Source of the DNA: Pseudoneobacillus sp042683745
GTDB taxonomy: Bacteria > Bacillota > Bacilli > Bacillales > Cytobacillaceae
Length of the DNA: 64,000 nt
Assembly: GCF_042683745.1 (NCBI RefSeq)
Contig: NZ_JBHUJX010000018.1
Location: forward strand, 395,222 to 459,221
Direction: 5' to 3'
A program made the translations under genes and the position numbers. The stretch's first letter is position 1; each line of letters opens with the position of its first letter. This document shows positions 52,472-60,700 of the stretch, one piece after another. The notes beneath the pieces were generated by a model. That model made no database searches. It was not told the origin of the DNA and worked only from the letters and a program-made list of their open reading frames with translations.

Positions 52472-53779
52472 ATGAAAAATAATAATAAAACGATAGGTAA
52501 GTTTGGGAAGAAACTTTTATTGAGTAAATTCATATCGAACGTCGTGTTTATGTCGATTCTTACCGTTTGTTTAATTACCATACTAGTAGTAATCAATCTT
52601 ACTAATCGTAACCAGGAGCGGATAAGTCAATTAAACGAATTGGTTGATAACCTTTACAGCTCGATGTTAGAACAGGAGACAGGACAAAGAGGATACAATC
52701 TAACTGGAGATAATGAGTTTTTACAACCGTATAGCGAAGGTTCAAAAAATTACCAAAAAAGTTCTGATTTATTAACCGAACACAGCAAGTATTTTCCGGA
52801 CCTGAAATCGGATATTTACAAAGTGATTCAACAAGGATTTCATTGGCATGATCATTATGGAAAAAAACTAATATCTGCCACTTATATCGGCAGTTACCCA
52901 ACTCGAGAACTATTTAGTAACAGTAAAAAGGCACTAGATGATTTTCGTCATACAGCTAATCTTTTAATGCAACAAATTGAAAAGAAGAGTGAACAAGAGA
53001 ATCGGATAAATTACTCTCGAATCTTAATCACACTTCTTGTTTTATTCCTAACCGCTTTTGGAGCTTCAATCATAAATTATTTAATTAATGTAAGATTTAT
53101 TAAATCTGCAGTGAAACCGATTATAGAGTTAAATGAAAGTGTCAGCGCATATGCGAAACATGATTTTTCCATACCAACACCTATTTATGTAAAGGGGAAT
53201 GATGAACTAACTGAATTGATTGGTAATATTGAGGTCATGAGGTTAGAATTAGCGAATACATTTACTACCTTACAAAAATTAGCCGATTTTGACGGATTAA
53301 CTAAATTATTCAACCGACGTTATTTTGATAACTATTTAGCTATAGAATGGAAGAATGCAATAGTCACTTCCAATCCTATCTCCCTCATTCTTTTTGATAT
53401 CGATTATTTCAAGAATTACAATGATACCTATGGACATTTAAAAGGGGATGATTGTTTATCCCTAATTGCAAATGCCCTAAAAGAGCTATTGGATCCTTCT
53501 ATCGGTATTACTGCTAGATATGGTGGAGAAGAATTTGCGATGATTTTAATAAATCAGTCAGAGCTGGATTCCGTCTCTATCGCTGAAAGAATTAGAAAAA
53601 CCATTTTAAATCTTAAAATCCCGCATGAGGGCTCATCGATAAGCAAATATGTCACAGTCAGCCTCGGTGTCTCTACCTTAATACCTGATCATAAAATGAA
53701 CCCAAATCATTTAATTTCTTTGGCTGACCAGGCCCTATATGCTTCAAAATTAAAAGGACGTAATTGTGTTTCGAGTTAA
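52472..53779 (+). CDS. Diguanylate cyclase (CHASE3-HAMP-GGDEF)
   Basis: A 435-residue membrane protein. Segment 1 is at about residues 20-43; an external CHASE3-like helical domain follows (LEQETGQRGYNLTGDNEFLQ). Segment 2 is at about 187-208, and a short HAMP-like linker leads to the GGDEF domain (about 265-435). The active-site loop is RYGGEEF, a working variant, and LADFDGLTKLFNRRYFD and LILFDIDYFKNYNDTYGH are present. The RxxD inhibitory site before the loop is absent (LDPSIGITARYGGEEF), so product inhibition is unlikely. It makes c-di-GMP, opposed by the EAL protein at 3.2 kb. The ribosome site is weak (GGTGATGAC). A terminator follows. Confidence 0.9.
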   Translation: MKNNNKTIGKFGKKLLLSKFISNVVFMSILTVCLITILVVINLTNRNQERISQLNELVDNLYSSMLEQETGQRGYNLTGDNEFLQPYSEGSKNYQKSSDLLTEHSKYFPDLKSDIYKVIQQGFHWHDHYGKKLISATYIGSYPTRELFSNSKKALDDFRHTANLLMQQIEKKSEQENRINYSRILITLLVLFLTAFGASIINYLINVRFIKSAVKPIIELNESVSAYAKHDFSIPTPIYVKGNDELTELIGNIEVMRLELANTFTTLQKLADFDGLTKLFNRRYFDNYLAIEWKNAIVTSNPISLILFDIDYFKNYNDTYGHLKGDDCLSLIANALKELLDPSIGITARYGGEEFAMILINQSELDSVSIAERIRKTILNLKIPHEGSSISKYVTVSLGVSTLIPDHKMNPNHLISLADQALYASKLKGRNCVSS

Positions 53780-53786
53780 AGTTGTA

Positions 53787-53822
53787 ACAGTAAAAACCAA
53801 ATCACATAGATTTGGTTTTTAC
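53787..53822 (+). terminator. Terminator of the diguanylate cyclase gene
   Basis: AAAACCAAATC pairs with GATTTGGTTTT across five bases, then TTAC. Confidence 0.88.
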
Positions 53823-53970
53823 TATGAGTGCCCGTCATGGGCTATAAACTTGATGGGTGAAATTCCACTACATGTTGGGCAATATAAACTTTTAGTTGAG
53901 TAATAATTTAAGATAAGATTCATTAAAAGCGGCCTGCAAGACAAAACGTTAGCACAACAAGAATAGACTT

Positions 53971-54444
53971 TTAATCTACCTTCTTAACAAACAACACTCT
54001 ATCTTGGTTTATTCCATCGTAATCAGAAAATACTGATACTCCACCAACTTCTTTGTCACCATTCTCGATAATAAATCCCATCTTGGTATGATAAGCAATT
54101 GAAACCTTATTAACTGGAGAAGTTACAGCACGCACAACATTTCTATTATTCTTTTTAACCACATTAAAAAATTCATTATAAAGCCGCTTTCCTATATTAT
54201 GTTTTCGGTATTTAGGGTGAACACCAACAAAATGTATGTACGCAACATCTAAATCTGATTGAGACAAAAAACCAATTAAAAATCCAACAACATTACCATC
54301 TATTTCAACAATAAAACTTGTATTATTAAAATGAACAAAGAATAACTTAGGCAACATATCTGACATTTGCCTTCCACCCCACCATTCGTTAATCAAAGGA
54401 GAGATACGGTTGTAATCTGAACTTTTTACAGTTCTTATTTCCAC
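53971..54444 (-). CDS. GNAT N-acetyltransferase
   Basis: A protein of about 157 residues. The GNAT acetyl-CoA loop is VGVHPKYRKHNIGKRLYNEF (about residues 75-94), and SPVNKVSIAYHTKMGF gives the end of the fold. The frame opens at an ATG (54453) that abuts the AAAGGATG ribosome site; a GTG at 54444 has correct spacing and is chosen. Substrate unknown. It is on its own transcript, or shares one with the tiny membrane gene upstream (41-base gap). Confidence 0.8.
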   Translation of the reverse strand: MEIRTVKSSDYNRISPLINEWWGGRQMSDMLPKLFFVHFNNTSFIVEIDGNVVGFLIGFLSQSDLDVAYIHFVGVHPKYRKHNIGKRLYNEFFNVVKKNNRNVVRAVTSPVNKVSIAYHTKMGFIIENGDKEVGGVSVFSDYDGINQDRVLFVKKVD

Positions 54445-54485
54445 TTTAAACATCCTTTCTTGTAAGCTTATCCTTGAAATAGTTT

Positions 54486-54605
54486 TTAACTAGAACGATT
54501 TCTTACTGATTTTATTACAAGCCAAACTGTTACGATTAAAACTGCTAAAAGGATACTTGAAGTGATAATCGTCTCTATCTTAAATAGCAAATGATGAAAT
54601 TTCAT
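54486..54605 (-). CDS. Small single-span membrane protein, 39 residues
   Basis: A short frame with a strong ribosome site: GAGAGGAG eight bases before the ATG at 54605. The product has a short charged start (MKFHHLLFKIE), one clear membrane segment (SILLAVLIVTVWLVI) and a basic end (KSVRNRSS). No homologue is known to me. Small membrane proteins of this type often modulate a larger partner. It lies 41 bases ahead of the GNAT gene on the same strand. Confidence 0.55.
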   Translation of the reverse strand: MKFHHLLFKIETIITSSILLAVLIVTVWLVIKSVRNRSS

Positions 54606-54698
54606 TAAAATAACTCCTCTCTTTTTTTATAAAAGATTGGTTATTCTTATTGTAGCCTCTTAAAGGAAATTGTACAGTGTATGGGGTACGGAAATGAT

Positions 54699-54735
54699 TC
54701 GAGGAGTGACCTCCACTAAAGGAAATCACTCCTCT
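54699..54735. terminator. Hairpin after the small basic protein gene
   Basis: GAGGAGTGA pairs with TCACTCCTC across a 16-base loop. On the plus strand a weak T-rich tail follows (TTCTTCAATTTCC); on the minus strand the tail is poor. Confidence 0.5.
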
Positions 54736-54801
54736 TCTTCAATTTCCTTTCATTCTCGGAGTTTAAATTATGAAGATAAAAATCTAAATATTTAGAACGA
54801 T

Positions 54802-54990
54802 TTAATCCTTTAACCTAAAACGTTTTGTTTCATCTTTGAGGGATCGGCCCCGATACATTTCTCGATATCTTAATCTTATATTCTTTATTGAACTAGAGTT
54901 AGGTTTGCTTTGTGATTGTTGTTCGATATATTCTTCTCGAATAACAGAGCGTTGAAAAGCTAACTGATCCATTTCAGATTCTTTTTTCAA
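54802..54990 (-). CDS. Small, highly charged protein of unknown function
   Basis: About 62 residues, rich in Lys, Arg, Glu and Gln, with no membrane segment (AFQRSVIREEYIEQQSQSK, then IRLRYREMYRGRSLKDETK). A longer frame reaches 55035, but AAAGGGGG seven bases before a TTG at 54990 decides the start. Helical and nucleic-acid-binding roles are conceivable; I recognise no family. Confidence 0.5.
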   Translation of the reverse strand: MKKESEMDQLAFQRSVIREEYIEQQSQSKPNSSSIKNIRLRYREMYRGRSLKDETKRFRLKD

Positions 54991-55459
54991 TAAATTTCCC
55001 CCTTTGAATCTAATACATTTATCCTTCTTAGCCATTTGTATACAATAAGTAGTCTAAGTTGATTTACAGACCTAGAATTTCTAATAATTAAAATCAAGTG
55101 CATCAATTAAAGTATCATTAACCTTGTTACTATTATTATAACTTTTTGTTAATAAACTGACTAGTGGGTTTCTAACTAAATGTGATTTACTCAAGCTAGT
55201 GAAGTAATGCTTCCCTTCCTCTGTCTAAACAATCCTAGAATGCCTAGCAACCATTCGATCACTACTATAGCAAATTTAGCATTCTAACTATTAGGGAAAA
55301 AAATACCTATTACTATAACATAGATGAGAAACTTCTTCTTCATTCCTTTCACACACTGAAATCGACAAACTAGCTTGATAATACATAAAATAATTTGAAT
55401 AAAAACTTCCTTTTTAAGTAAAAATGGACTAACAAGTCTTTTTGGAAGGGAGAATAATA
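54991..55459. other. 470 bases with an operator but no intact gene
   Basis: Holds the operator at 55154. The stretch downstream of it to 55459 is AT-rich with stops in all frames, so the leader ahead of the small-gene cluster would be nearly 300 bases. Confidence 0.45.
55154..55171. promoter_or_regulatory. Operator palindrome, 17/18 match
   Basis: AAACTGACTAGTGGGTTT. A TTGTTA box and a TAATAA box precede it on the plus strand, the same orientation as the small membrane genes at 55.5 kb. Confidence 0.65.
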
Positions 55460-55600
55460 ATGATCAGAAAACAAATATTGTCTATCATGGCATTAATTCT
55501 ATCTCCATTGTCACAGTTTTATTATGATGTTTCTTTCCTTTTTTGTGGGAATGGTTTGTGTTTAGCTTTAAATTACTATGAAGGAGGATTACATCATTGA
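55460..55600 (+). CDS. Small protein of 46 residues, coupled to the next gene
   Basis: The ATG at 55460 follows GGAAGGGAGAATAATA. The product starts like a short signal or membrane segment (MIRKQILSIMALILSPLSQF) and ends with NYYEGGLHH. Its TGA overlaps the TTG start of the next gene (TTGA), and the AAGGAGG of that gene lies inside its last codons, so the two are translationally coupled. It may be a decayed remnant that still serves as a leader. No family recognised. Confidence 0.45.
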   Translation: MIRKQILSIMALILSPLSQFYYDVSFLFCGNGLCLALNYYEGGLHH

Positions 55601-55860
55601 ATCCTAAAATATTTTTAAGACTTTCATATTTAGCAGTTATTGTCGGTATTCTATCATGGGTTATTGCTATCCCTAATTCCGAAAACTCTCTCGGAACATT
55701 ATGGATGGCCACTTGGATAGTTAATCCATTAGGTATTCTTTTTTCCATAATTTCAGCTAAGAAAGGGATACATTGGTCATGGTTATCGATCATTCTCAAT
55801 ATTTTATTAACAATTAGTGTAGGACCTATGTGGTTCTTAGGTGACCTATTTGGGTTTTAA
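55597..55860 (+). CDS. Small membrane protein, three segments
   Basis: An 87-residue protein starting with TTG, with GAAGGAGG ten bases upstream. Three hydrophobic segments are at about residues 7-25, 34-52 and 60-82, with a short loop (SAKKGIHWSW). It resembles small Bacillus membrane proteins found next to lipoproteins; no function is known. A similar but frameshifted gene lies at 63.6 kb (both share LNF/IGI-type segments and short loops with Lys). The next gene is 72 bases downstream. Confidence 0.6.
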   Translation: MNPKIFLRLSYLAVIVGILSWVIAIPNSENSLGTLWMATWIVNPLGILFSIISAKKGIHWSWLSIILNILLTISVGPMWFLGDLFGF

Positions 55861-55932
55861 AGTAATTTCATGATCAGAAAAATGTTTCAAGTGAAAATTA
55901 TATGTACACAAAATGAAATAGTGGAGGTTACT

Positions 55933-56409
55933 ATGAAAGGAATATTTGGATTCCCTTTTTTATTATTAATGATTGCAGGATTAATCGCTTGCAGTAAAGA
56001 AACAGTCAAAGAAGAGGACGTACTAAAACTTGTAAATGATTATAAAACGGTACAATACAATATTAAAGACTCTTCCAATCCGCCAACAGGAATTGAAATT
56101 GGTGAAAAAGTAAAACGATTCTTCTCGAAAGAGGGATTCGATAGGCAGATGGCTAATCAAGTTTTTCAAATAGGACCTGATATTGCGAAAAAAACAAATA
56201 AGAGCATCAAATTTGAAAATATTAAACTTGAGAAAACGAAGGAAAATAAAAATGGTGAGATTAATTATAGTTACACATTAAAATTGAAATTTTATGATGC
56301 TAGCTCCACCGAGTTTGTTGAGAAAAAAGGTCAATTAACAATCAAAGGATTAAAAATAACCCGTGATTGGGAAGAAAGAATAACTAAAATTGGAAATGAA
56401 GTATTTTAA
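55933..56409 (+). CDS. Lipoprotein of unknown function
   Basis: A 158-residue protein with a signal peptide ending in GLIAC (Cys20). The mature part is charged, with a predicted alpha then beta arrangement (EEDVLKLVNDYKTVQYNIKD, then NYSYTLKLKFYDASS). The frame opens at 55870, but GTGGAGGTTACT directly before the ATG at 55933 and the lipobox decide the start. It may follow the two small genes in one transcript. A terminator follows. Confidence 0.68.
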   Translation: MKGIFGFPFLLLMIAGLIACSKETVKEEDVLKLVNDYKTVQYNIKDSSNPPTGIEIGEKVKRFFSKEGFDRQMANQVFQIGPDIAKKTNKSIKFENIKLEKTKENKNGEINYSYTLKLKFYDASSTEFVEKKGQLTIKGLKITRDWEERITKIGNEVF

Positions 56410-56416
56410 TACCACC

Positions 56417-56450
56417 AAAAGAAGTACCGAAATGGTACTTCTGGATTTTA
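56417..56450 (+). terminator. Terminator of the lipoprotein gene
   Basis: AGAAGTACC pairs with GGTACTTCT across five bases, then GGATTTTA. Confidence 0.8.
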
Positions 56451-56573
56451 TCTTAAACTGTTCCAAAATTATATATTTTAGATTCATTAAGCGATAAAGT
56501 AATCCATTTCCTTTAAGAAAACCGGCTAAAGGATTGCACTTTCTAATTCAAGAAAGGAAAATGGAGGCAAAAC

Positions 56574-57806
56574 TTATAATTTTTTTATAGGGCTTATTGT
56601 CGCAATGATTACTTCAACGAATTTAGTAATGGAAGCAAAAATAAACACCGTTAAAGGATTTATTTCCGCAAGTAATGTTCCAACAAATGCTCCAAGTGGC
56701 ATAGCCAGTCGTGTAAACATCCTTGAAAATCCGAGAACTCTCCCCAACATTTCTTTAGGAACTGTTTCCTGTCTTACAGTAGAGACAATCGAATTCCACC
56801 CTACATTACAACAAGTCGCTATCCCAAAAGCAATACCTGGAGCAAGCCAAAAATCACTTATTAGTACAAACAATAATCCAAAGGCACCAATAGCAAGTAG
56901 ACTTTGGATGAGAAGCCCCCTTCTAACCTTTCGTTCAAGAGGTACAATGATTAAACTACCGAGTAACCCTCCTACACCGATTAGTGTATAGTTAATCCCG
57001 CTCATTTCAGAACTCAAATGAAGATCTGATAATAAATAATACATAAAAATTGCTAAAACCGCACTTCCACCAAAATTTCCGATCATCGCTTGTAAAGACA
57101 AGGAAAAATTTAATTTGTTATTCACAAGCCATTTAAAACCTTCACTTGTTTCTTTAAAAATATGTTTTTTTATTGGATTCTCATGACTTGTTCTTGGAAA
57201 CTTCCATACGATAATAAAAGTAGCAAGGAATGATATAGAATTGATCCAAAGAGTATTAAAGCCTCCAATAAGTGCTATTGTCACACCAGCAATAGCTGGA
57301 CCTAATAAATTGGCAAGTTGATTGACAAGCTGATAGCCTGAATTAGCACGAGTTAATTCTTTTTTAACAAGATCCGGGATCGATGATACAGTAGCAACAT
57401 CAAATAGCAATGTGAGTATGGCTAAAATAAAACCAGCTACATACAATTGCCATAACTGAAGAAGCTCACAGAAATACAAAATAGGAATCAATCCAACTAT
57501 TACCATTCTAATTAAATCTGTGATTAACATTATCATTCGTTTATTCCATCGATCCACTGCCACACCAATAAATGGTCCAAATAATACAACAGGCAGAACA
57601 CTCATCACATATAGCGATCCCATGATTTTCACTGAACCAGTTAAGTGAAACGAAATCCATGGAATGGCTAATGTAAATAAAGAATCCCCTAATCGATTTA
57701 TAAATAGACCGAACAAAAAGTGAATTTGGGTAGAAGGCAACTTTAATTTTACGTATAACGCAATTAAAGTTGAAATTCTTTCCTTTTTTTCATATTGAGG
57801 TAGCAA
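56574..57806 (-). CDS. MFS transporter
   Basis: A 410-residue major facilitator with about 12 membrane segments and the motif-A loop FIGVAVDRWNKRMIM (about residue 78). The start (LFGLFINRLGDSLFTLAIPW) and VRQETVPKEMLGRVLGF are typical of the MFS_3 exporter branch, the third such protein in the window. The TTG start has GAAAGGATG upstream. Substrate unknown. The 313-base gap upstream holds an operator whose promoter boxes face the opposite gene, so control of this gene by that site is uncertain. Confidence 0.85.
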   Translation of the reverse strand: MLPQYEKKERISTLIALYVKLKLPSTQIHFLFGLFINRLGDSLFTLAIPWISFHLTGSVKIMGSLYVMSVLPVVLFGPFIGVAVDRWNKRMIMLITDLIRMVIVGLIPILYFCELLQLWQLYVAGFILAILTLLFDVATVSSIPDLVKKELTRANSGYQLVNQLANLLGPAIAGVTIALIGGFNTLWINSISFLATFIIVWKFPRTSHENPIKKHIFKETSEGFKWLVNNKLNFSLSLQAMIGNFGGSAVLAIFMYYLLSDLHLSSEMSGINYTLIGVGGLLGSLIIVPLERKVRRGLLIQSLLAIGAFGLLFVLISDFWLAPGIAFGIATCCNVGWNSIVSTVRQETVPKEMLGRVLGFSRMFTRLAMPLGAFVGTLLAEINPLTVFIFASITKFVEVIIATISPIKKL

Positions 57807-57878
57807 TCAAAACATCCTTTCACATTTGCCAACCTCTCTTACATTATGAATCTCCGTACAACCCTTCGCTATGATTAT

Positions 57879-57926
57879 TTTACCAATTTTACCTTAAATT
57901 GTAAAATTAAACTGACTAGTAATTTT
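57879..57926 (+). promoter_or_regulatory. Promoter plus operator (16/18) facing the nucleotidyltransferase gene
   Basis: TTTACC (57879-57884) and TAAAAT (57902-57907) are 17 bases apart on the plus strand, and AAACTGACTAGTAATTTT (57909-57926) starts one base further on. The leader to the gene is about 200 bases. Confidence 0.65.
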
Positions 57927-58119
57927 TTTCACTAGAAGAATAAGTTTTAAGTCTTTATAATCCAGAAACTCAAGGAATTAACAATACTAAGTAATTTGGA
58001 AAAAACAACTAAAATAAGAAATAAATTTATCCAAAATTCACCAACATAATTACTCAATAGTAATTAAAAATTAGTTCTAATCATGACGTATCTACTAATA
58101 ATCACAAGGAGATAGAGTA

Positions 58120-58695
58120 ATGAAACAAAATGAAAGAAGGTTAATTGAGATAGTTAGAGAGAATGAAATGATAGTAAAGGTACTTGATATATTACAAGAA
58201 CTTAAGGATGCTCCAAACTGTTATCTAGGTGCAGGTGCAATTACTAATACAATTTGGAACTACCTATCAAATTATCCTCTGACATACGGCATTTCTGATA
58301 TAGACATTGTTTATTTTAATAGCGGTCATCTAGAACCAGAATACGAGGAAACAATCAGAATCGAATTGATTAGTAAATTAGGCAACTTTCCATATAAATT
58401 AGACGTAAAAAATCAAGCTCGTGTTCATCTATGGTACGAGAAAAAGTTTGGCTTTCCTATTAAACCGTATACATCAGTAGAGGATGCTATAAATAGCTGG
58501 CCAACAACTGCTACTGCATTAGGGATGAGAAAAGAGGAAAACGATATTTATAAAATATATTCTCCGTATAGTCTAGATGATCTATTTTCCATGATAGTTA
58601 GACCTAATAAACGTATGATTACTAGAGAAATATTTGAGGTTAAAGCAGCTAAGTGGAAGAGCAAGTGGCCTGAACTAACTATTATTTCTTGGTAA
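58120..58695 (+). CDS. Nucleotidyltransferase-like protein (NTP_transf_6)
   Basis: A 191-residue protein with the short nucleotidyltransferase pattern: CYLGAGAITNTIWNYLS (about residues 35-50) followed by ISDIDIVYFN with the metal-binding Asp pair (about 62-71). The rest (VHLWYEKKFGFPIKPYTSVE, WPTTATALGMR) matches the DUF925/NTP_transf_6 family, whose substrate is unknown. The ATG follows AAGGAGATAGAGTA. It is transcribed alone, probably under the operator at 57.9 kb. Confidence 0.8.
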   Translation: MKQNERRLIEIVRENEMIVKVLDILQELKDAPNCYLGAGAITNTIWNYLSNYPLTYGISDIDIVYFNSGHLEPEYEETIRIELISKLGNFPYKLDVKNQARVHLWYEKKFGFPIKPYTSVEDAINSWPTTATALGMRKEENDIYKIYSPYSLDDLFSMIVRPNKRMITREIFEVKAAKWKSKWPELTIISW

Positions 58696-58867
58696 TATAA
58701 TTATTTTACAGAAAGCAATCGTAAAGAAAAAAAAGAATGAGAACGTTTCCTAAATTTATAAATATCAATAGTAGTAATATGAATATAAAAAATAAAGATT
58801 GACTATAAGTATACGGGAGATTAGAAAATCTAAATGTTGATTTCTCAATCTCCATTGAAATAACTTT

Positions 58868-59476
58868 TTAATTGATATTATACGAATACTCAGGGAAAGA
58901 AAGGCTTAAAGAAGCGTCTACTTCTACTTTTATTGGATGAATAGAACATGCTAACTGAGTTGGGAACCAAGGTCTTCCTACCTTAGTTATAACAAAAACA
59001 CCATTTTCATCTCCATAAAAAGAGAAGTTATCTGAAGCTTGTTTATAAATGTTATTTATTGATTGCAAGGAGTTAATAAAAGAGTTTATGTTACTTACAG
59101 GCATACCGATTTCTAATATTCTGGTATCTTGGTTCTTTAAAAATTCAATGATATTGCCTTGTGGATCATAATAATATACTTGTTTTCTTTTCCATAAACC
59201 TGATTCAAATTCCTGTTGACCATCGGAATCCTTTATTGGCTCAATACTTTGGTTTATTTTTTCCATTAGGATTGGATATAGTAACTCATTTATTCCGAAT
59301 GCAAAATGGTAAAAAGTATCTTCTTTTGTATTTTCCAGAGTGAGAAAGATGTTTTCTAGTCTAAGTGTAAGCGAAAAATGGTTTTCCCTAATTACAATAA
59401 AATTTAAGAGATCCTGATAAAATTTTTTCAACTCACTAAGTTTATTTGTCTTTAAATATAAATGTTTAATTTCCAT
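58868..59476 (-). CDS. VOC-family protein (glyoxalase/dioxygenase fold)
   Basis: A 202-residue protein of the vicinal-oxygen-chelate fold, two beta-alpha-beta halves. The N-terminal module has IKHLYLKTNKLSELKKFYQD; a VYYYDPQGNIIEFL metal-site stretch is at about residue 104-117. The C-terminal module is weaker. Metal residues (His4, Glu115 and one His near residue 62) are plausible. Function could be glyoxalase, fosfomycin or bleomycin resistance-like, or dioxygenase; it cannot be told. The ATG follows GCAGGGGATATTTAA. Confidence 0.75.
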   Translation of the reverse strand: MEIKHLYLKTNKLSELKKFYQDLLNFIVIRENHFSLTLRLENIFLTLENTKEDTFYHFAFGINELLYPILMEKINQSIEPIKDSDGQQEFESGLWKRKQVYYYDPQGNIIEFLKNQDTRILEIGMPVSNINSFINSLQSINNIYKQASDNFSFYGDENGVFVITKVGRPWFPTQLACSIHPIKVEVDASLSLSFPEYSYNIN

Positions 59477-59559
59477 TTAAATATCCCCTGCTTTATTAAT
59501 TAATTATGCATATAGATGCTCTAAAATTATTTTAAGTAATATAGTTAAGAAAAAAATCA

Positions 59560-60060
59560 ATAATTAGTAGGAAACTTAAATAGACTTTTGATTGAGTAAT
59601 AAACAGTTATAGCTGCTTAATGCTCTTAAAAGAGACCTATTTCCAGATGAACCAGATAAGATTATCAAACTATTGAAACTCGTTTTAGTAGGGTATGACT
59701 TGTGTTCTTTGTGGAAGTACTTCTGTTAAGATGTAATGGAAAGTATAAAACTCGCCAAATCTTTCTTTGTAAGAATTGCAATAAGACATCAAATGTTATG
59801 ACGAATACACCATTCTCTAGCTTTCGTTATTCTGATAAATGGTTTAAATATATGGAGATGAGATGATGGTTGAAGGCTATTATTTATTGCGCAAATTGTT
59901 AACTAGCTTAAATTACACATCTCAACAGCTTTCTATTGGGGAACATAAAATACTGAATGCCCCCTATGTTCGTTAGACTTTGAACTACTACAGGTATAGT
60001 TGAAAGATACAAGACTTTCTTTCATGAGTCTTGTAATGGTCGAAATGTTGAAATGCTAAG
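59560..60060 (+). pseudogene. Zinc-ribbon transposase remnant (IS1595-like)
   Basis: Frames read LKRDLFPDEPDKIIKLLKLV, then after a shift CVLCGS, a zinc-ribbon partner LCKNCNKTSNVMTNTPFSSF and RYSDKWFKYMEM. The CxxC...CxxC ribbon before a TPF motif is typical of IS1595-type transposases. Several stops and shifts make it dead. With the remnant at 20.7 kb it shows past activity of this family here. Confidence 0.6.
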
Positions 60061-60067
60061 AAGTGCA

Positions 60068-60100
60068 TAAAAAAACCTCTACGAAAGAGGAGTTTGTATT
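60068..60100 (-). terminator. Terminator of the small membrane gene
   Basis: On the minus strand AAACTCCTCT pairs with AGAGGTTT across a five-base loop, then TTTTATG. Confidence 0.8.
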
Positions 60101-60101
60101 T

Positions 60102-60338
60102 TTAAAACTTCAAATTTCTTTGTTTGAAAATTAAGGACACAGTTAATATCAACAATCCAATGCCAATAATTAAATACCATCCCCTACCGTCATAAGAGAT
60201 CATAAGGATTAGCTCCCAAATATTTGCTGGACCTGAATTGGGACTATCAGTATGCGGATATTTGAATATAAAAGGTAATGTACCTAAAAACGTTAAAACA
60301 ACTCCTAAAATCATTGACAAAACAGAGAATATTTTCAT
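60102..60338 (-). CDS. Small membrane protein, two segments
   Basis: A 78-residue protein with two membrane segments (about residues 4-24 and 52-70) and a short external loop (KYPHTDSPNSGPANIWELIL). AAGGGGAG before the ATG at 60338 decides the start over a GTG two codons earlier. No family recognised. It is transcribed alone. Confidence 0.6.
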   Translation of the reverse strand: MKIFSVLSMILGVVLTFLGTLPFIFKYPHTDSPNSGPANIWELILMISYDGRGWYLIIGIGLLILTVSLIFKQRNLKF

Positions 60339-60483
60339 AGACACTCCCCTTCACTTTTGTATTACTTTATCATATTTCAGATAATTAAAACCATTTTCTG
60401 ATTCATTATACTTGTTCAAAACAACAAACTAAGTAAAAAAATATTTCGTGGTGTACACAGATTGTGACACAATTAGATGTTTA

Positions 60484-60603
60484 TTAATCCAACAGGTTTT
60501 CAAGATTTCCCCATAAAAGTAAAAAAGAAAATATGGATAAGGCAATGTGAATAATAATACCAAAAAATGCTCCATCCTTTTCTTTGATCCTTATAAGTTC
60601 CAA
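60484..60603 (-). CDS. Possible 39-residue membrane peptide or gene fragment
   Basis: A TTG-started frame with one membrane segment (FFGIIIHIALSIFSFLLLW) after a charged start (LIRIKEKDGA). The ribosome site is poor, so it may be the tail of a lost gene. The 350-base gap around it holds nothing else that I can support. Confidence 0.3.
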   Translation of the reverse strand: MELIRIKEKDGAFFGIIIHIALSIFSFLLLWGNLENLLD

Positions 60604-60700
60604 TTATACTTAGGATTAACCCTCTTGAAATTTAAAAACCAAACTAAGGTACTCATAATGAGAAAATTATTGTGGAAGTTTAAATAATGTTTTTTTATTT

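Noticed and set aside
53823..53970. Possible mobile-intron or IS fragment after the diguanylate cyclase gene
   Set aside because: No conserved intron domain or transposase motif could be seen in the stretch.
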